The position numbers and the translations under genes are program-made. From contig KN890307.1 of assembly GCA_000934455.1 (NCBI GenBank), positions 6,610-66,984 of the forward strand: a stretch of DNA of 60,375 nt, given 5' to 3'. Below, piece by piece: positions 52,234 to 60,375 of this stretch (positions are counted from its first letter, which is position 1; the number at the start of each line of letters is the position of its first letter). The notes beneath the pieces were generated by a model. It made no database searches and had not been told where the DNA came from. It saw only the letters and a program-made list of their open reading frames with translations. Source of the stretch: Apostichopus parvimensis. Its lineage: Eukaryota; Echinodermata; Holothuroidea; Aspidochirotida; Stichopodidae.

Positions 52234-52835
52234 TATGGCAAGCCATGTGGGAAAACACCGCATAATATATCCGCATATTTATTCGAATTTATACACGTAT
52301 TAACTCGAATACATATGAGGATTAATTCGAATATAGACACGTATTAATTCGAATATATACACCTATTAAATCCAATGTATCCGTGCATTAATTCGAATAC
52401 ATTTGATGATTAAATACAATATATGCACGGATTAATCGGCGAATGTACACGAAAACACATTTCCGCTCTTGCTGTGTACATATATCCGCGATAAATGCGA
52501 GAACTCTCTCAAATACTGTTCCTTGTCTGTTGGACAAGCCATGCTGTTGTCTAGATCAAGTAGGCCTACGTTTGGCCTGGGTGTACGTCAATAGAGACTA
52601 ACTTTGCAATCTATCATTTATTGAACTGGCGAGGCTACAATGTGATAACTCTCGAAACTCGTTTGTGAAAGCTGTAAGACATGCCAGTTGTTGCAAGGTC
52701 AGAGTGACAGACCTGTTCGAGCCGTGCAAGGGACGGCTCCTGCAGTTGTTGCCTGATTTACTACGCGTATACATACGTATTAATACCACATACGAGGATA
52801 AATTATGCGGTGTTTGACCCATATGGCTTGCCATA
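52234..52835. mobile_element. MITE-like element, about 600 bp, with inverted termini
   Basis: Left end TATGGCAAGCCATGTGGG and right end (reverse complement) TATGGCAAGCCATATGGG continue matching for about 40 nt through AAACACCGCATAAT. Both ends sit at TA, as expected for a Tc1/mariner-type target site. There is no transposase reading frame, so it would be non-autonomous. Minisatellite-like units fill its left part. Confidence 0.75.
52262..52465 (+). repeat. Degenerate 21-25-bp minisatellite inside the MITE-like element
   Basis: About eight units around CGTATTAATTCGAATATATAC. Partial units also appear at 52765-52785 near the other terminus. Confidence 0.8.
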
Positions 52836-53099
52836 GATGTGTGGCACTGTATAGTAACGATGTTGTTCGTATACACCCATCACCATAGTAACTGAGAGAT
52901 AAACATGGTCTGACCAGCCCTTACGCAAACAAAGACTAGTCTAACAAGCTTTACATACAATTACAATCTTTGCTTGCGATTAGGCCCACAACGCACCAAC
53001 AGGACGGACTGTATTCACTATCATCAATTCTACATAAAACCTGTTCTAAAGTTCCTGGTTTGGCTTTAAATCCTGTAAAATATCTCGAATCCCATAATC

Positions 53100-54017
53100 A
53101 TGTCTGCCAAAGGAACTGATCCGCAAAAACTTTACGAGGCCAATAATTACAGAGAATCTTGGTGTACTGTAGAGTTGAGCAGCAAACAAGACTGGTGTAA
53201 AACTGAAAGGAAACATCACTCTGATCAGTTTAAAAGTTCTGTATTGAACCCTAAAAATAACCAACCAGAGAGCGAGGCAAGATGTACTTTTCAAGTTAAT
53301 GACAAAACACACAGAGAACGAAGGCATTTTCCAGACAGATCATGTAAGTAATTGTAACCCTTCTTCATTATTTTATAGGCTAGAATTACGTACGCTTAGG
53401 ACCATGTTACACCGAACGGTGCAGATGTATGTATTGTATGTATGTATTTTAGATCCACCTGCAAGCAGGAACTCGCGAAGAAGCCTCATTGGCTTATCAA
53501 AGCCGCAAGCTGACCGAAGTCAGTCTCTTAGATTCATATTTAACGTCCATGATTGTGAATTGTTAACAACTCTGTAACTGGAGGACATACATTAATCTAG
53601 TTGGAGTGACTCGAACTGGGGACCTTATGAATGAGGCACTGTTACGGTGTAGGCATGAATGTAGCCGTTTCGTGTGGACTCCAATTTTAGATAGGCCTAC
53701 ACATTGCAGTGCTGCACATGTCATTGTCCACATGATTTTGCAATTGATGAAAGTGGGAAACCTTGTACACTTGTTTTTTTTTTCATGTTATTGATCAGCA
53801 ATTTTGTTCAGTTCCCAAAAGAAGCCAAAGACAGATGGTGCTTTTCTAAAATGGTCAAATTTCATACAAACAAACCTTGGGGGGGGGGGGTCTGGTAAGT
53901 TTTGTATCTTTAATTATTTCCTTACATCTCCATTACCCAAGAAAAGATCATCCTATAATGCTTATAAGGTATGTTGTTTTATTTGATTTCACAGACTACA
54001 GCCATCTAGCAATGTGA
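53100..54017 (+). CDS. SPATA45: SPATA45-like small protein, two exons (53100-53343, 53995-54017)
   Basis: Exon 1 starts at ATG 53100 and runs 244 nt to donor TCAT|GTAAGT. Exon 2 begins after TTGATTTCACAG at 53995 and reaches TGA at 54015-54017. The spliced product is 88 aa; the human protein is about 98 aa. Recognisable features are RESWC near residue 20, W near 32, ERKHH near 37-41, and HFPDRS near the end, all hydrophilic with no signal peptide or membrane segment. These fit my memory of the SPATA45 (C1orf227) family, a sperm-associated protein of unknown biochemical role. Support also comes from the neighbour: TATDN3 lies just downstream in convergent orientation, as I recall for human chromosome 1. 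The intron carries a reversed SINE (copy 3). The gene model is firm; the family name is less so. Confidence 0.6.
53428..53655 (-). mobile_element. tRNA-derived SINE, copy 3 (reverse, SPATA45-like intron)
   Basis: Same body in reverse orientation. The B-box on the minus strand reads AGTTCGAGTC, the A-box part is diverged, and the GTAT-rich tail is at the left end. Confidence 0.83.
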
Positions 54018-56506
54018 TCCCATCTATCTTTCATCTGATGACACTGAAATGTGGTGGCCCTACACTTTTACCGAAGGCTAAAGATGTTCTACATCCCGGC
54101 CAGTTTGTTTGTAAATTCCAGCAACGTATGCATTCAGTCTGTGGTGAACGTGGACAGTCTAGATTAGATCATAAACTTCTGATACTTTGTATGTCCAATA
54201 ATGTCTCCTTAAATGATAAGGTAGCCATTTGCAAGTGCTTTACAACATTTAAAGAAAACAAAAAAAAACATGGTAACTGAGAATGTCTCTCTCTGATAAT
54301 CTTCCGTTTTTTTAAATATTTTTCTTCTTTCATTAGAATTCATATTAATTTAGCTCATACTCAAAGCTAATCATACTTGACCCTGTTCCTTAAGTATGAC
54401 TGTTCTGTTGTAAGTAAATGAATTCAAGAAACGTTTGGTTTTCCTTCTTTCGTATAAATCATGCAGGTTTGACTGGTATTGTACGATAAAATTTGTAATC
54501 CTATTCATGTGTATGCTTGATCTAGTCATCACCAGCTAGCTTTTCTGAAATGCTTTGCCAGAGTAATTCTGTCCATATTATCTGACTGCCATATTGCTAA
54601 TAAAGGCATTGAAGACTCGCCCCAAACAGGGTGTAGCCATCTTTAAAAAGTTAACTTTACGTCGCTTGCAAGTGAAGTTTTTCTCTTGTCAATACAAAAT
54701 GCAGACAGTAATGAAACGTGATACCTTGTTATCTTTAGCTGGACCTGAGATGTCCATCGCTGTATCGTTTGTACACTGTGCTGTGGGTATTGACCACAGC
54801 TGTATGAACTGACTGACTGTGTCTAATTACCAACGGTAGCAAGCTGTGTGTGTATCTTGTGGGATCGATGGTGGGGTCTAACACTTCTGTTACACCTCAT
54901 TCGAAACTAGGTCAGATTACCGGCATTAGACGTTTCTTTTTTCGCGAGTCTTCACACCCTTTAAAAAAAAAAGTGTTTTCTGAGAGAAAATGCACTGCGA
55001 GAGGATGTATAATCACTGTTGAAGTATGAAAACTATGGACCATTATTTGATTTCTTATCATTAGATTACAGCAATACTGAGGCCCTGTTGGTATTGCACC
55101 TGAGGTGCTATGGTTGCAACACACAACATGAAATAGCAAGACATTTCATCACTTTTTTAAAAAGATATCATTAATGAATTGAATGTCATTCTTACTAAAG
55201 GGATACTCTGGTGGCAGACTCTGAAACACTTATCTTAAAAAGAGAAAATAATATTCCACACTATTAGTTGAACACTCAATATCTTGTTTCTAACTCGAAA
55301 TATGTTGATTGAATGTAACCTATGTTGACACTTGACAGGCTAAACACTTGATTCTTTCAGGGAGTGGATCATGGTAGGTTGTCTGTGATGTCAGCACATA
55401 AAGATGAAGAAAACTTCCAGTATTTTGTAAATTAATTCCTTTTGGTGAATCTACCTATTAAATTGCATTGAAACTATTCTGTTGAGACAAAATTTTATTG
55501 CGAGTTTGTCTTGGTCGATCATTTTACACATTTAAAAATTGTAATAAATGTTTATCAATGTATAATAATCATGGTATGATGTAATTCTTTGCTCAACTGC
55601 TGTGTAAATGTTTCACATTTTTGAAAACAAATTAAGAAAGAGATATGACAGGTGTGGATATTTCATTGCCCTGTTATTGGTGCTATTTCTTAAGTTTACT
55701 TTATATAGAAATATTAACTATGAACATTAAAGTAGATAATACATGAGAAAAAAATTAGATGAAATGTTATTCTTGTTGTCATTCCTTTATTTCAAACAAA
55801 CGAGAGTGATTTAAACAAACATGATCTTTGTTTGTCACTTATTTTATTGCACGTTAATGTTATCCTTTCCAAATGTAATATAAAAGGGAAAGAAAAGCTA
55901 AAATGATATACCAGAACCACTGGGTTGAAATATTGGAAGCAAAATATGTTAGCATTTGAAAAGAAGCAGAAGAGCCTGCATTTCTCCCCTCCACATTGGT
56001 ATATCTTCCAACCCACCCATCTATCATAGCAAGAATGAAAATGGCTAAGATGTGTTCCAGAAGGTGGAGTTAAATAGAGATACTTGTCTGTTGGTGTAGC
56101 TTAACCACATCATCTTATAGTTTCTACACTCTACACAGCTTAAAGAGAATTTAAATAACCATTATACTATATCTTTGATGTTTTGATCTTCCTTAAATGA
56201 TAGAAATAAGACCACAAAAGTTTGCAACTAGTTCAAAGAAGAATTCGAAACACTTGATCTGTTTTTTCTTTATATGGACCTCCACATTATTGCAGACTGT
56301 TAGGCCCCTAGCAGGTGTTCTCCCTGCAAGATGGTTTAGTGTCGTAGCAAATGCTCTGCCCAGGACACTTGACAAGAATCTAACAAGCTGTGTCCACAGG
56401 AAGATGGAATTGGTGTGCTACTCCAAATGCAGCTCAGCAACCCTTTTAAATTTAGAATAGCGCCCTCGCTTAAAAGAAAAGACAGGGTCAGCTCTGATTT
56501 TAACAG
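54018..56506. other. 3' flank of the SPATA45-like gene and of TATDN3
   Basis: Convergent 3' ends. TTTATT on the plus strand near 55788 and 55852 could be TATDN3 poly(A) signals. An 88-codon frame at 54014-54280 lacks an ATG start and overlaps the SPATA45-like stop, so I treat it as UTR. Confidence 0.5.
54599..54604 (+). promoter_or_regulatory. Candidate polyadenylation signal of the SPATA45-like gene
   Basis: AATAAA about 580 nt after the stop codon. It is the first clear one downstream; no other support is visible. Confidence 0.25.
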
Positions 56507-56720
56507 GGGAGGGGGGACTGGGGCATAAAATGCTATCGACTCAGTGATCCAACCGGCAGTGCTGAGGACTTTGACTTAGAGGCGTATCGGACAAAACTAG
56601 CATTCTTCACGGCCACAAGGAAATCAGCATCTTTGGCACCTCACCCTGATGGCAGGTTCTTTGCCTTGGACCCATACTGCACCAGTTCCAGAAGGGAAAA
56701 GCCCCTGGAACAGCATATAT
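56507..56720 (+). other. Orphan exon-like open segment, no recognised family
   Basis: Open from a good acceptor (ATTTTAACAG, ending 56506) to a consensus donor (GTGAGT at 56721), 214 nt, antisense to the presumed TATDN3 3' UTR. There is no ATG start. The peptide looks protein-like rather than random (DPTGSAEDFDLEAY, TKLAFFTATRKSASLAPHP, DGRFFALDPY). It may be an exon of an unrecognised gene, a pseudogene fragment or transposon remnant. I cannot name the family. Confidence 0.35.
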
Positions 56721-56831
56721 GTGAGTGAGCAAGTCATTCAGCAGTCCCTTGTCAACCTTTCTACTCATTGTGTGAAGTTTTGTTCACACCACTGTGACAT
56801 ATTAAAGATTCTTGGTTCACCACGTTTACTT

Positions 56832-57056
56832 TCAAACATAAAAAAACTTGTCTAGTTTTGGGAATAACTTGAGTGCATTGGCAGTAGTGACCCTCTGTAC
56901 CTCCTCTGGTGTTACATTCTTCACCTTAGCAATATAGTCGCAGCAGATTGTGATGTTGCACGGTTCGTTTCTGGTTTGCTTCTCCGCTGCTAGTGCCGGT
57001 GAGTCGGTTTCCAGGCAAAGTTTCTCCAAGGGGAGCTGTTTCACGAGTTTCTGCTT
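56832..57056 (-). CDS. TATDN3: TATDN3 terminal exon
   Basis: Encodes [20 protein letters not shown] and on to the stop TGA (56834-56832). Asp of ETDSP is the conserved TatD metal ligand and active-site residue. The acceptor is CACAAG; a second AG three bases on would drop one Lys, and the human protein favours the longer form. Confidence 0.94.
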   Translation of the reverse strand, partial: KQKLVKQLPLEKLCLETDSPALAAEKQTRNEPCNITICCDYIAKVKNVTPEEVQRVTTANALKLFPKLDKFFYV

Positions 57057-59746
57057 CTTGTGTCAAAGATGCAAACAGAACGGGAAGTATAATTTTCCAA
57101 CATGAAATGAATCCGTTTTACCATCACAACTAGAACTCTAAAAGTGACTGCTGCCCCCATATTCTTGGTTATCATAGTCATCTTCTACAACAAATTCAAG
57201 GACAAAGCCACACTGTGGGATTTGTGAAGGGCACCAACATTTTGTGATGGCACAATTTACAAACCCCTGACCCACCCCTTCCCTACCATGGGTTTAGCCC
57301 ACCCCTTCCCTACCATGGGCTTATGCCACTGAGACGTAAAAAACGTAAAATAGATAGAAATAATAGAACGATAGAAAGGTAAAATAGATAAATGCTTGCA
57401 GCATTTTATAAAACGGAATTTAAAATGATGGTTATAGATTTCACAGAAAGTCAATTGTTCATGAACATAGTGGGCACAAGATTTACGTCTACAACTCATC
57501 AAAAGCTATCCCAAATATAGGGACCTGTTTTCGCATTCCCCTTGTTGCATCCCATCTCACTCCCATGCAACTCAGGTACCCTTTTTTCGCCCAATGATAG
57601 GTTACCATAATATCAAAGTGTGTGTCAAAAGTGTTTTGTTCTCACCTGTTCACTTCTGACGATAGAGGGCGGTATTGAAAAATAATATCCTGCTTGAACG
57701 CCTTGCATTGCAATCGACGGCCTACCATCAAAGGCATGAAGTAATACCATCTCAGCTCCTGAAAGATCAATATTTCAAAAAGTACAAGACCTTCAACTAC
57801 ATTATAAAGAACACCTACCATGGAAACAAAAGAAACACCAAAAATTAGAAAGAAAAGTGCTGGAAAGTGTCAATTTCTTGTAATTTCTGTGAAGGCAGTG
57901 AACATTTTACCTCATTAGCCATACTAAGCAGACAATAAGTTAAATTTTGATTCGATGGTTCACAGATTTAGTCCAAAGTTCTGTAGGTTGAATGGAGCCT
58001 GATAATCGTCTTTTAATAAAAACAGAACTCCAATGCTAAAATTTAAAACCAAATGGTAACTTTGGAATTTTAATGATGAAATACTGTATCTGAAAGGTTG
58101 GTATCACTTCGGGGGGGGGGGGGGGGGTTATAGGAGGTGCATAATTGTGCATTTTAGTTCTAATCTTTGTTGCAAATTCCAGCAGCGTAACAGAGGGCAG
58201 AGCCTATATGGTGTCATGGAAAGTCATGTCAACATAAGCATTATTAAATCAAAATTCATTTCTCCGACTCTCAAAATGGGGACGAAAAACTTGGCTTTTC
58301 ACGGTCTGTATCACCTGATAAAGAAGTATGTACTTGATGCAGGAGACATATTGACAACTAATGATACTAACGAATGGAGTTGACATGTTGACTTGCCTAC
58401 ACAACACTCAAGCCTGTCATTCAATGACGTTCACCGTAATAACTTCCTTCCCCTGTCATCACCTGTTAATTTGTCCATATTTAACAATTATCAATTTTCC
58501 ATAATTTTATGAACCAGTTTTATCCTGGTTTATAGGCCTTGGCAGATTGCTTTGATGACAAAGAGATATTAAGGATCAAAACAACAGGAGACTGTAGATG
58601 TTATAAACATTATTTACGACCGTTTAGGGCTTCTACTCACTCTCTGATTTGAGCAGTTCAATGGCAGGTCTCCCGGCAGATCGTGAATGTACGTTGCTAC
58701 AGGGTTAAAGGAATTAAAAAAAATTTTATGATCAAAACGATTTGTGTTTATCTTTAATAGGTGAACAGCAAATCAAATTAATTAGTACAGAGCTTAGAAT
58801 CAACTCATTAATAGATCAACATTGGTTGTTATTGAGTTGATTTGATAGGGTAGGCCTCATGTGTATAAACTCAGTTGTGGCACAAACAATTTAATGTGTT
58901 GATGGAGAAGGGATCTGCTGTGTGGGTAGGGCGGGGGGGGGGGGGTAGAGGGGAGGTAAATTATAGTAGTTTGGCATAAGAGAGACAGCCATTGACTTCA
59001 TGTGAGCAAGGAAGGGGTCCTTTGTGGGGAACCTTGTCTCACACCCACCCCCTCTTCACCACACAGGTTACATTGTTAGGATGTAAAACCCATTGTACCA
59101 CTGTTTTTAAGGGCTCTAGTAGAACTTTCCTTCCACAAACGCAAGCAACATTAATTTTGTGCTAAAAGTTTACACCACCCACAATAATATGAGTTTTTCC
59201 TTTTTTTTGTTGTTGCTTACTTAGTATGTAGTTTGCCTTATGAATATGAATATACTTATGAATAAATGAATGTACTTATGAACTTTTCAATATACTTATC
59301 AATATGCTCCCATTCCACAATTTTGGACTATTGTCAGATATAGCTCATAGCATCTGGAAAATCAGTTCGCATCAAAACCTTCAAATAACCTAATAATATC
59401 AAACAAATTCATTGATCTTAACATTTTAATTCCCACACATGATAATATTGAATCATATACAAAACTTTTAGTTTAATTTAAGTTCAACAGGTGCAAAATG
59501 CTTGCACTTGTTACTATGATTCTATGACTGAACTTACACCTTACACTGGCAGCAGGTAAAGGCTTTTAGCCAGCTGTATCTGTTTTCCGAGAATATCCCT
59601 GTTTTTTCTTCTTCTATTATTCATGAATGAACTTACACTGGCAGGTTAAGGCTCTTAGCCAGCTGAATCTGTTTCCTGAAAATATCCCTTTGAGTTTGTT
59701 TATCTGAGTCTGATTTAATAAATCTCGGAGTGAAATCTAATCCAAT
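56832..59746 (-). CDS. TATDN3: TATDN3 (TatD DNase domain-containing 3), C-terminal part, four exons, 5' end outside window
   Basis: Minus-strand exons 59637-59746, 58641-58696, 57646-57758 and 56832-57056 join in frame into 167 residues; human TATDN3 is about 274 aa. TatD proteins are metal-dependent TIM-barrel hydrolases with 3'-5' exonuclease activity on DNA in studied members. Metal-site segments visible in order are IGLDF (after the Glu ligand, which lies in the missing upstream exon), NVHSR, LLHAFDG and LETDSPAL. The C-terminus [18 protein letters not shown] matches the family. The N-terminal HxH-containing exons must lie beyond 60375. No disrupting mutation is seen. Introns are 940, 882 and 589 nt. 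It converges on the SPATA45-like gene, about 2.8 kb away stop to stop. Confidence 0.93.
57646..57758 (-). CDS. TATDN3: TATDN3 exon (third in window)
   Basis: Encodes [18 protein letters not shown] and [15 protein letters not shown], matching the human protein closely. The His in LLHAF is a predicted metal ligand. Acceptor TGATCTTTCAG, donor GAACAG|GTGAGA, phase 0. The next intron holds a two-copy 27-bp repeat near 57271-57320. Confidence 0.94.
58641..58696 (-). CDS. TATDN3: TATDN3 exon (second in window)
   Basis: A 56-nt exon encoding [18 protein letters not shown]; the His of NVHSR is a metal ligand in TatD enzymes. Acceptor CCCTGTAG, donor GAGA|GTGAGT, phase 1. The following intron (57759-58640) contains an 18-nt G-run near 58110 but nothing else recognised. 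Confidence 0.92.
59525..59700 (-). repeat. Two-copy repeat of a TATDN3 exon 3' end and donor
   Basis: TTAGCCAGCTG begins at 59655 in the exon and at 59566 in the intron, 89 bp apart. The intronic copy keeps a recognisable exon end and a donor-like GTGTAAGT on the minus strand but has lost the frame. Confidence 0.88.
59637..59746 (-). CDS. TATDN3: TATDN3 exon (first in window)
   Basis: Begins with IGLDFTPRF and ends [12 protein letters not shown]. Acceptor TTTCCAG on the minus strand, donor CCAGT|GTAAGT, ends in phase 2. The following intron carries a tandem copy of this exon's 3' end and donor, and a G-run at 58931-58944. Confidence 0.92.
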
Positions 59747-60312
59747 CTGGAAACAAGACAAGAGGAAAGGATTATCTTTAGATGGGATTTTTTACATTTA
59801 TGAGGATAAATGCCAGCTAAAATAAGATTCTATTAATCAAATGTGAGAATTCTTCTTTCAAGATTAACAAAACTTCTAAAAATGCTGCTTTGTAGTTTTT
59901 CAAAAAAAGCAATTGGGGTGGGGGAGGAGGGGGTGGGTTGAAATTTGCAGATATTTTTCTATGCCTTGTACCTGATCCCAATAAAACTCAACTCAATGAA
60001 AATATGATCTCATCATGAATTGCTTCAAATAGACAAGAAAATTTCAAGGATAAGTAGGAGATCGCATATTTTATTTAGATTTAAATTTATAAGGTTTTTT
60101 GGAACAGTCACGAAACTGTCTGAATTAATCTGACTTAACTTGATCAAGACGAACGCAAATTAGAACTACTGCAATATTATTAGAATGCTATCATGAGAGC
60201 ATTGTGAGGTTCCATAGCTGCCTCTAAACACATTATGATTTAAAATGGTGTAATTTATCTCTGTGCAAGGTTTCCTAGTACACAGCCTTTCACAAGTTGT
60301 ATGTTATATATG

Positions 60313-60375
60313 TAATAATAATAATAAGTAATATTTATATAGCGCATAATCAGCAAAGCTGCTCAAAGCGCTTTA
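60313..60375 (+). mobile_element. Second copy of the (AAT)n-TATATAGCGC repeat, cut by the window end
   Basis: AATAATAATAATAAGT, then TTTATATAGCGCATAATC and GCTCAAAGCGCTTTA. This is the typical head of the same dispersed family as at 46559. Confidence 0.7.

Noticed and set aside
54014..54280. 88-codon frame next to the SPATA45-like gene
   Set aside because: No ATG start, overlaps the TGA of the spliced gene in another frame and has no recognised family. A short CKFQQR match to a frame at 58147 is probably chance.
56193..56460. Overlapping 60- and 87-codon frames on both strands
   Set aside because: No homology recognised and no consistent splice sites; possibly pseudogene material but not supportable.
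58147..58383. 78-codon frame on the plus strand
   Set aside because: Lies in a TATDN3 intron after a G-run, with no family resemblance.

Overview
This is eukaryotic, intron-rich, AT-rich nuclear DNA. It holds one complete large animal gene, one complete small gene and the 3' part of a third. Introns are mostly 250 to 1500 nt and all GT-AG. Several tRNA-derived SINE copies are present. The palindrome TAGGCCTA is frequent, and there are many long G or C homopolymers. The encoded HEATR5 protein has features of both vertebrate paralogues (HEATR5A and HEATR5B), as expected of a lineage that split before that duplication. My best guess is a marine invertebrate deuterostome, probably an echinoderm (a sea cucumber fits the GC content). 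The species call is an inference.

Layout. Positions 1 to about 20391 are non-coding flank. They contain a degenerate tRNA-like repeat, a 34-bp perfect palindrome, a 43-bp-arm hairpin, a four-copy tandem repeat whose unit includes CTTTCAG, and a 217-bp foldback repeat with 82-nt arms. G-rich tracts, and one stretch that looks like poor-quality sequence, lie further right. Positions 20472-47535 (+) hold all 36 coding exons of HEATR5. I joined them by homology and splice signals: every phase closes and the product is 2044 aa. HEATR5 is the HEAT-repeat partner of the AP-1 clathrin adaptor. Positions 47536-52233 are its 3' flank and intergenic DNA. A roughly 600-bp MITE-like element follows at 52234-52835. 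A two-exon gene for an 88-aa SPATA45-like protein (+) lies at 53100-54017. The last four exons of a TatD nuclease gene (TATDN3, minus strand) lie at 56832-59746, and its N-terminal exons are beyond the right edge.

The genes are not an operon. HEATR5 and the SPATA45-like gene point right and TATDN3 points left. As I recall, TATDN3 and SPATA45 are also convergent neighbours on human chromosome 1, so this pair looks like old microsynteny.

The most unusual feature is a recurring kind of duplication. At five HEATR5 exon-intron junctions and one TATDN3 junction, a short segment spanning the splice site has been tandemly copied into the intron, usually 2 to 5 copies of about 50 to 226 bp. This leaves arrays of decoy splice donors or acceptors beside the real one.
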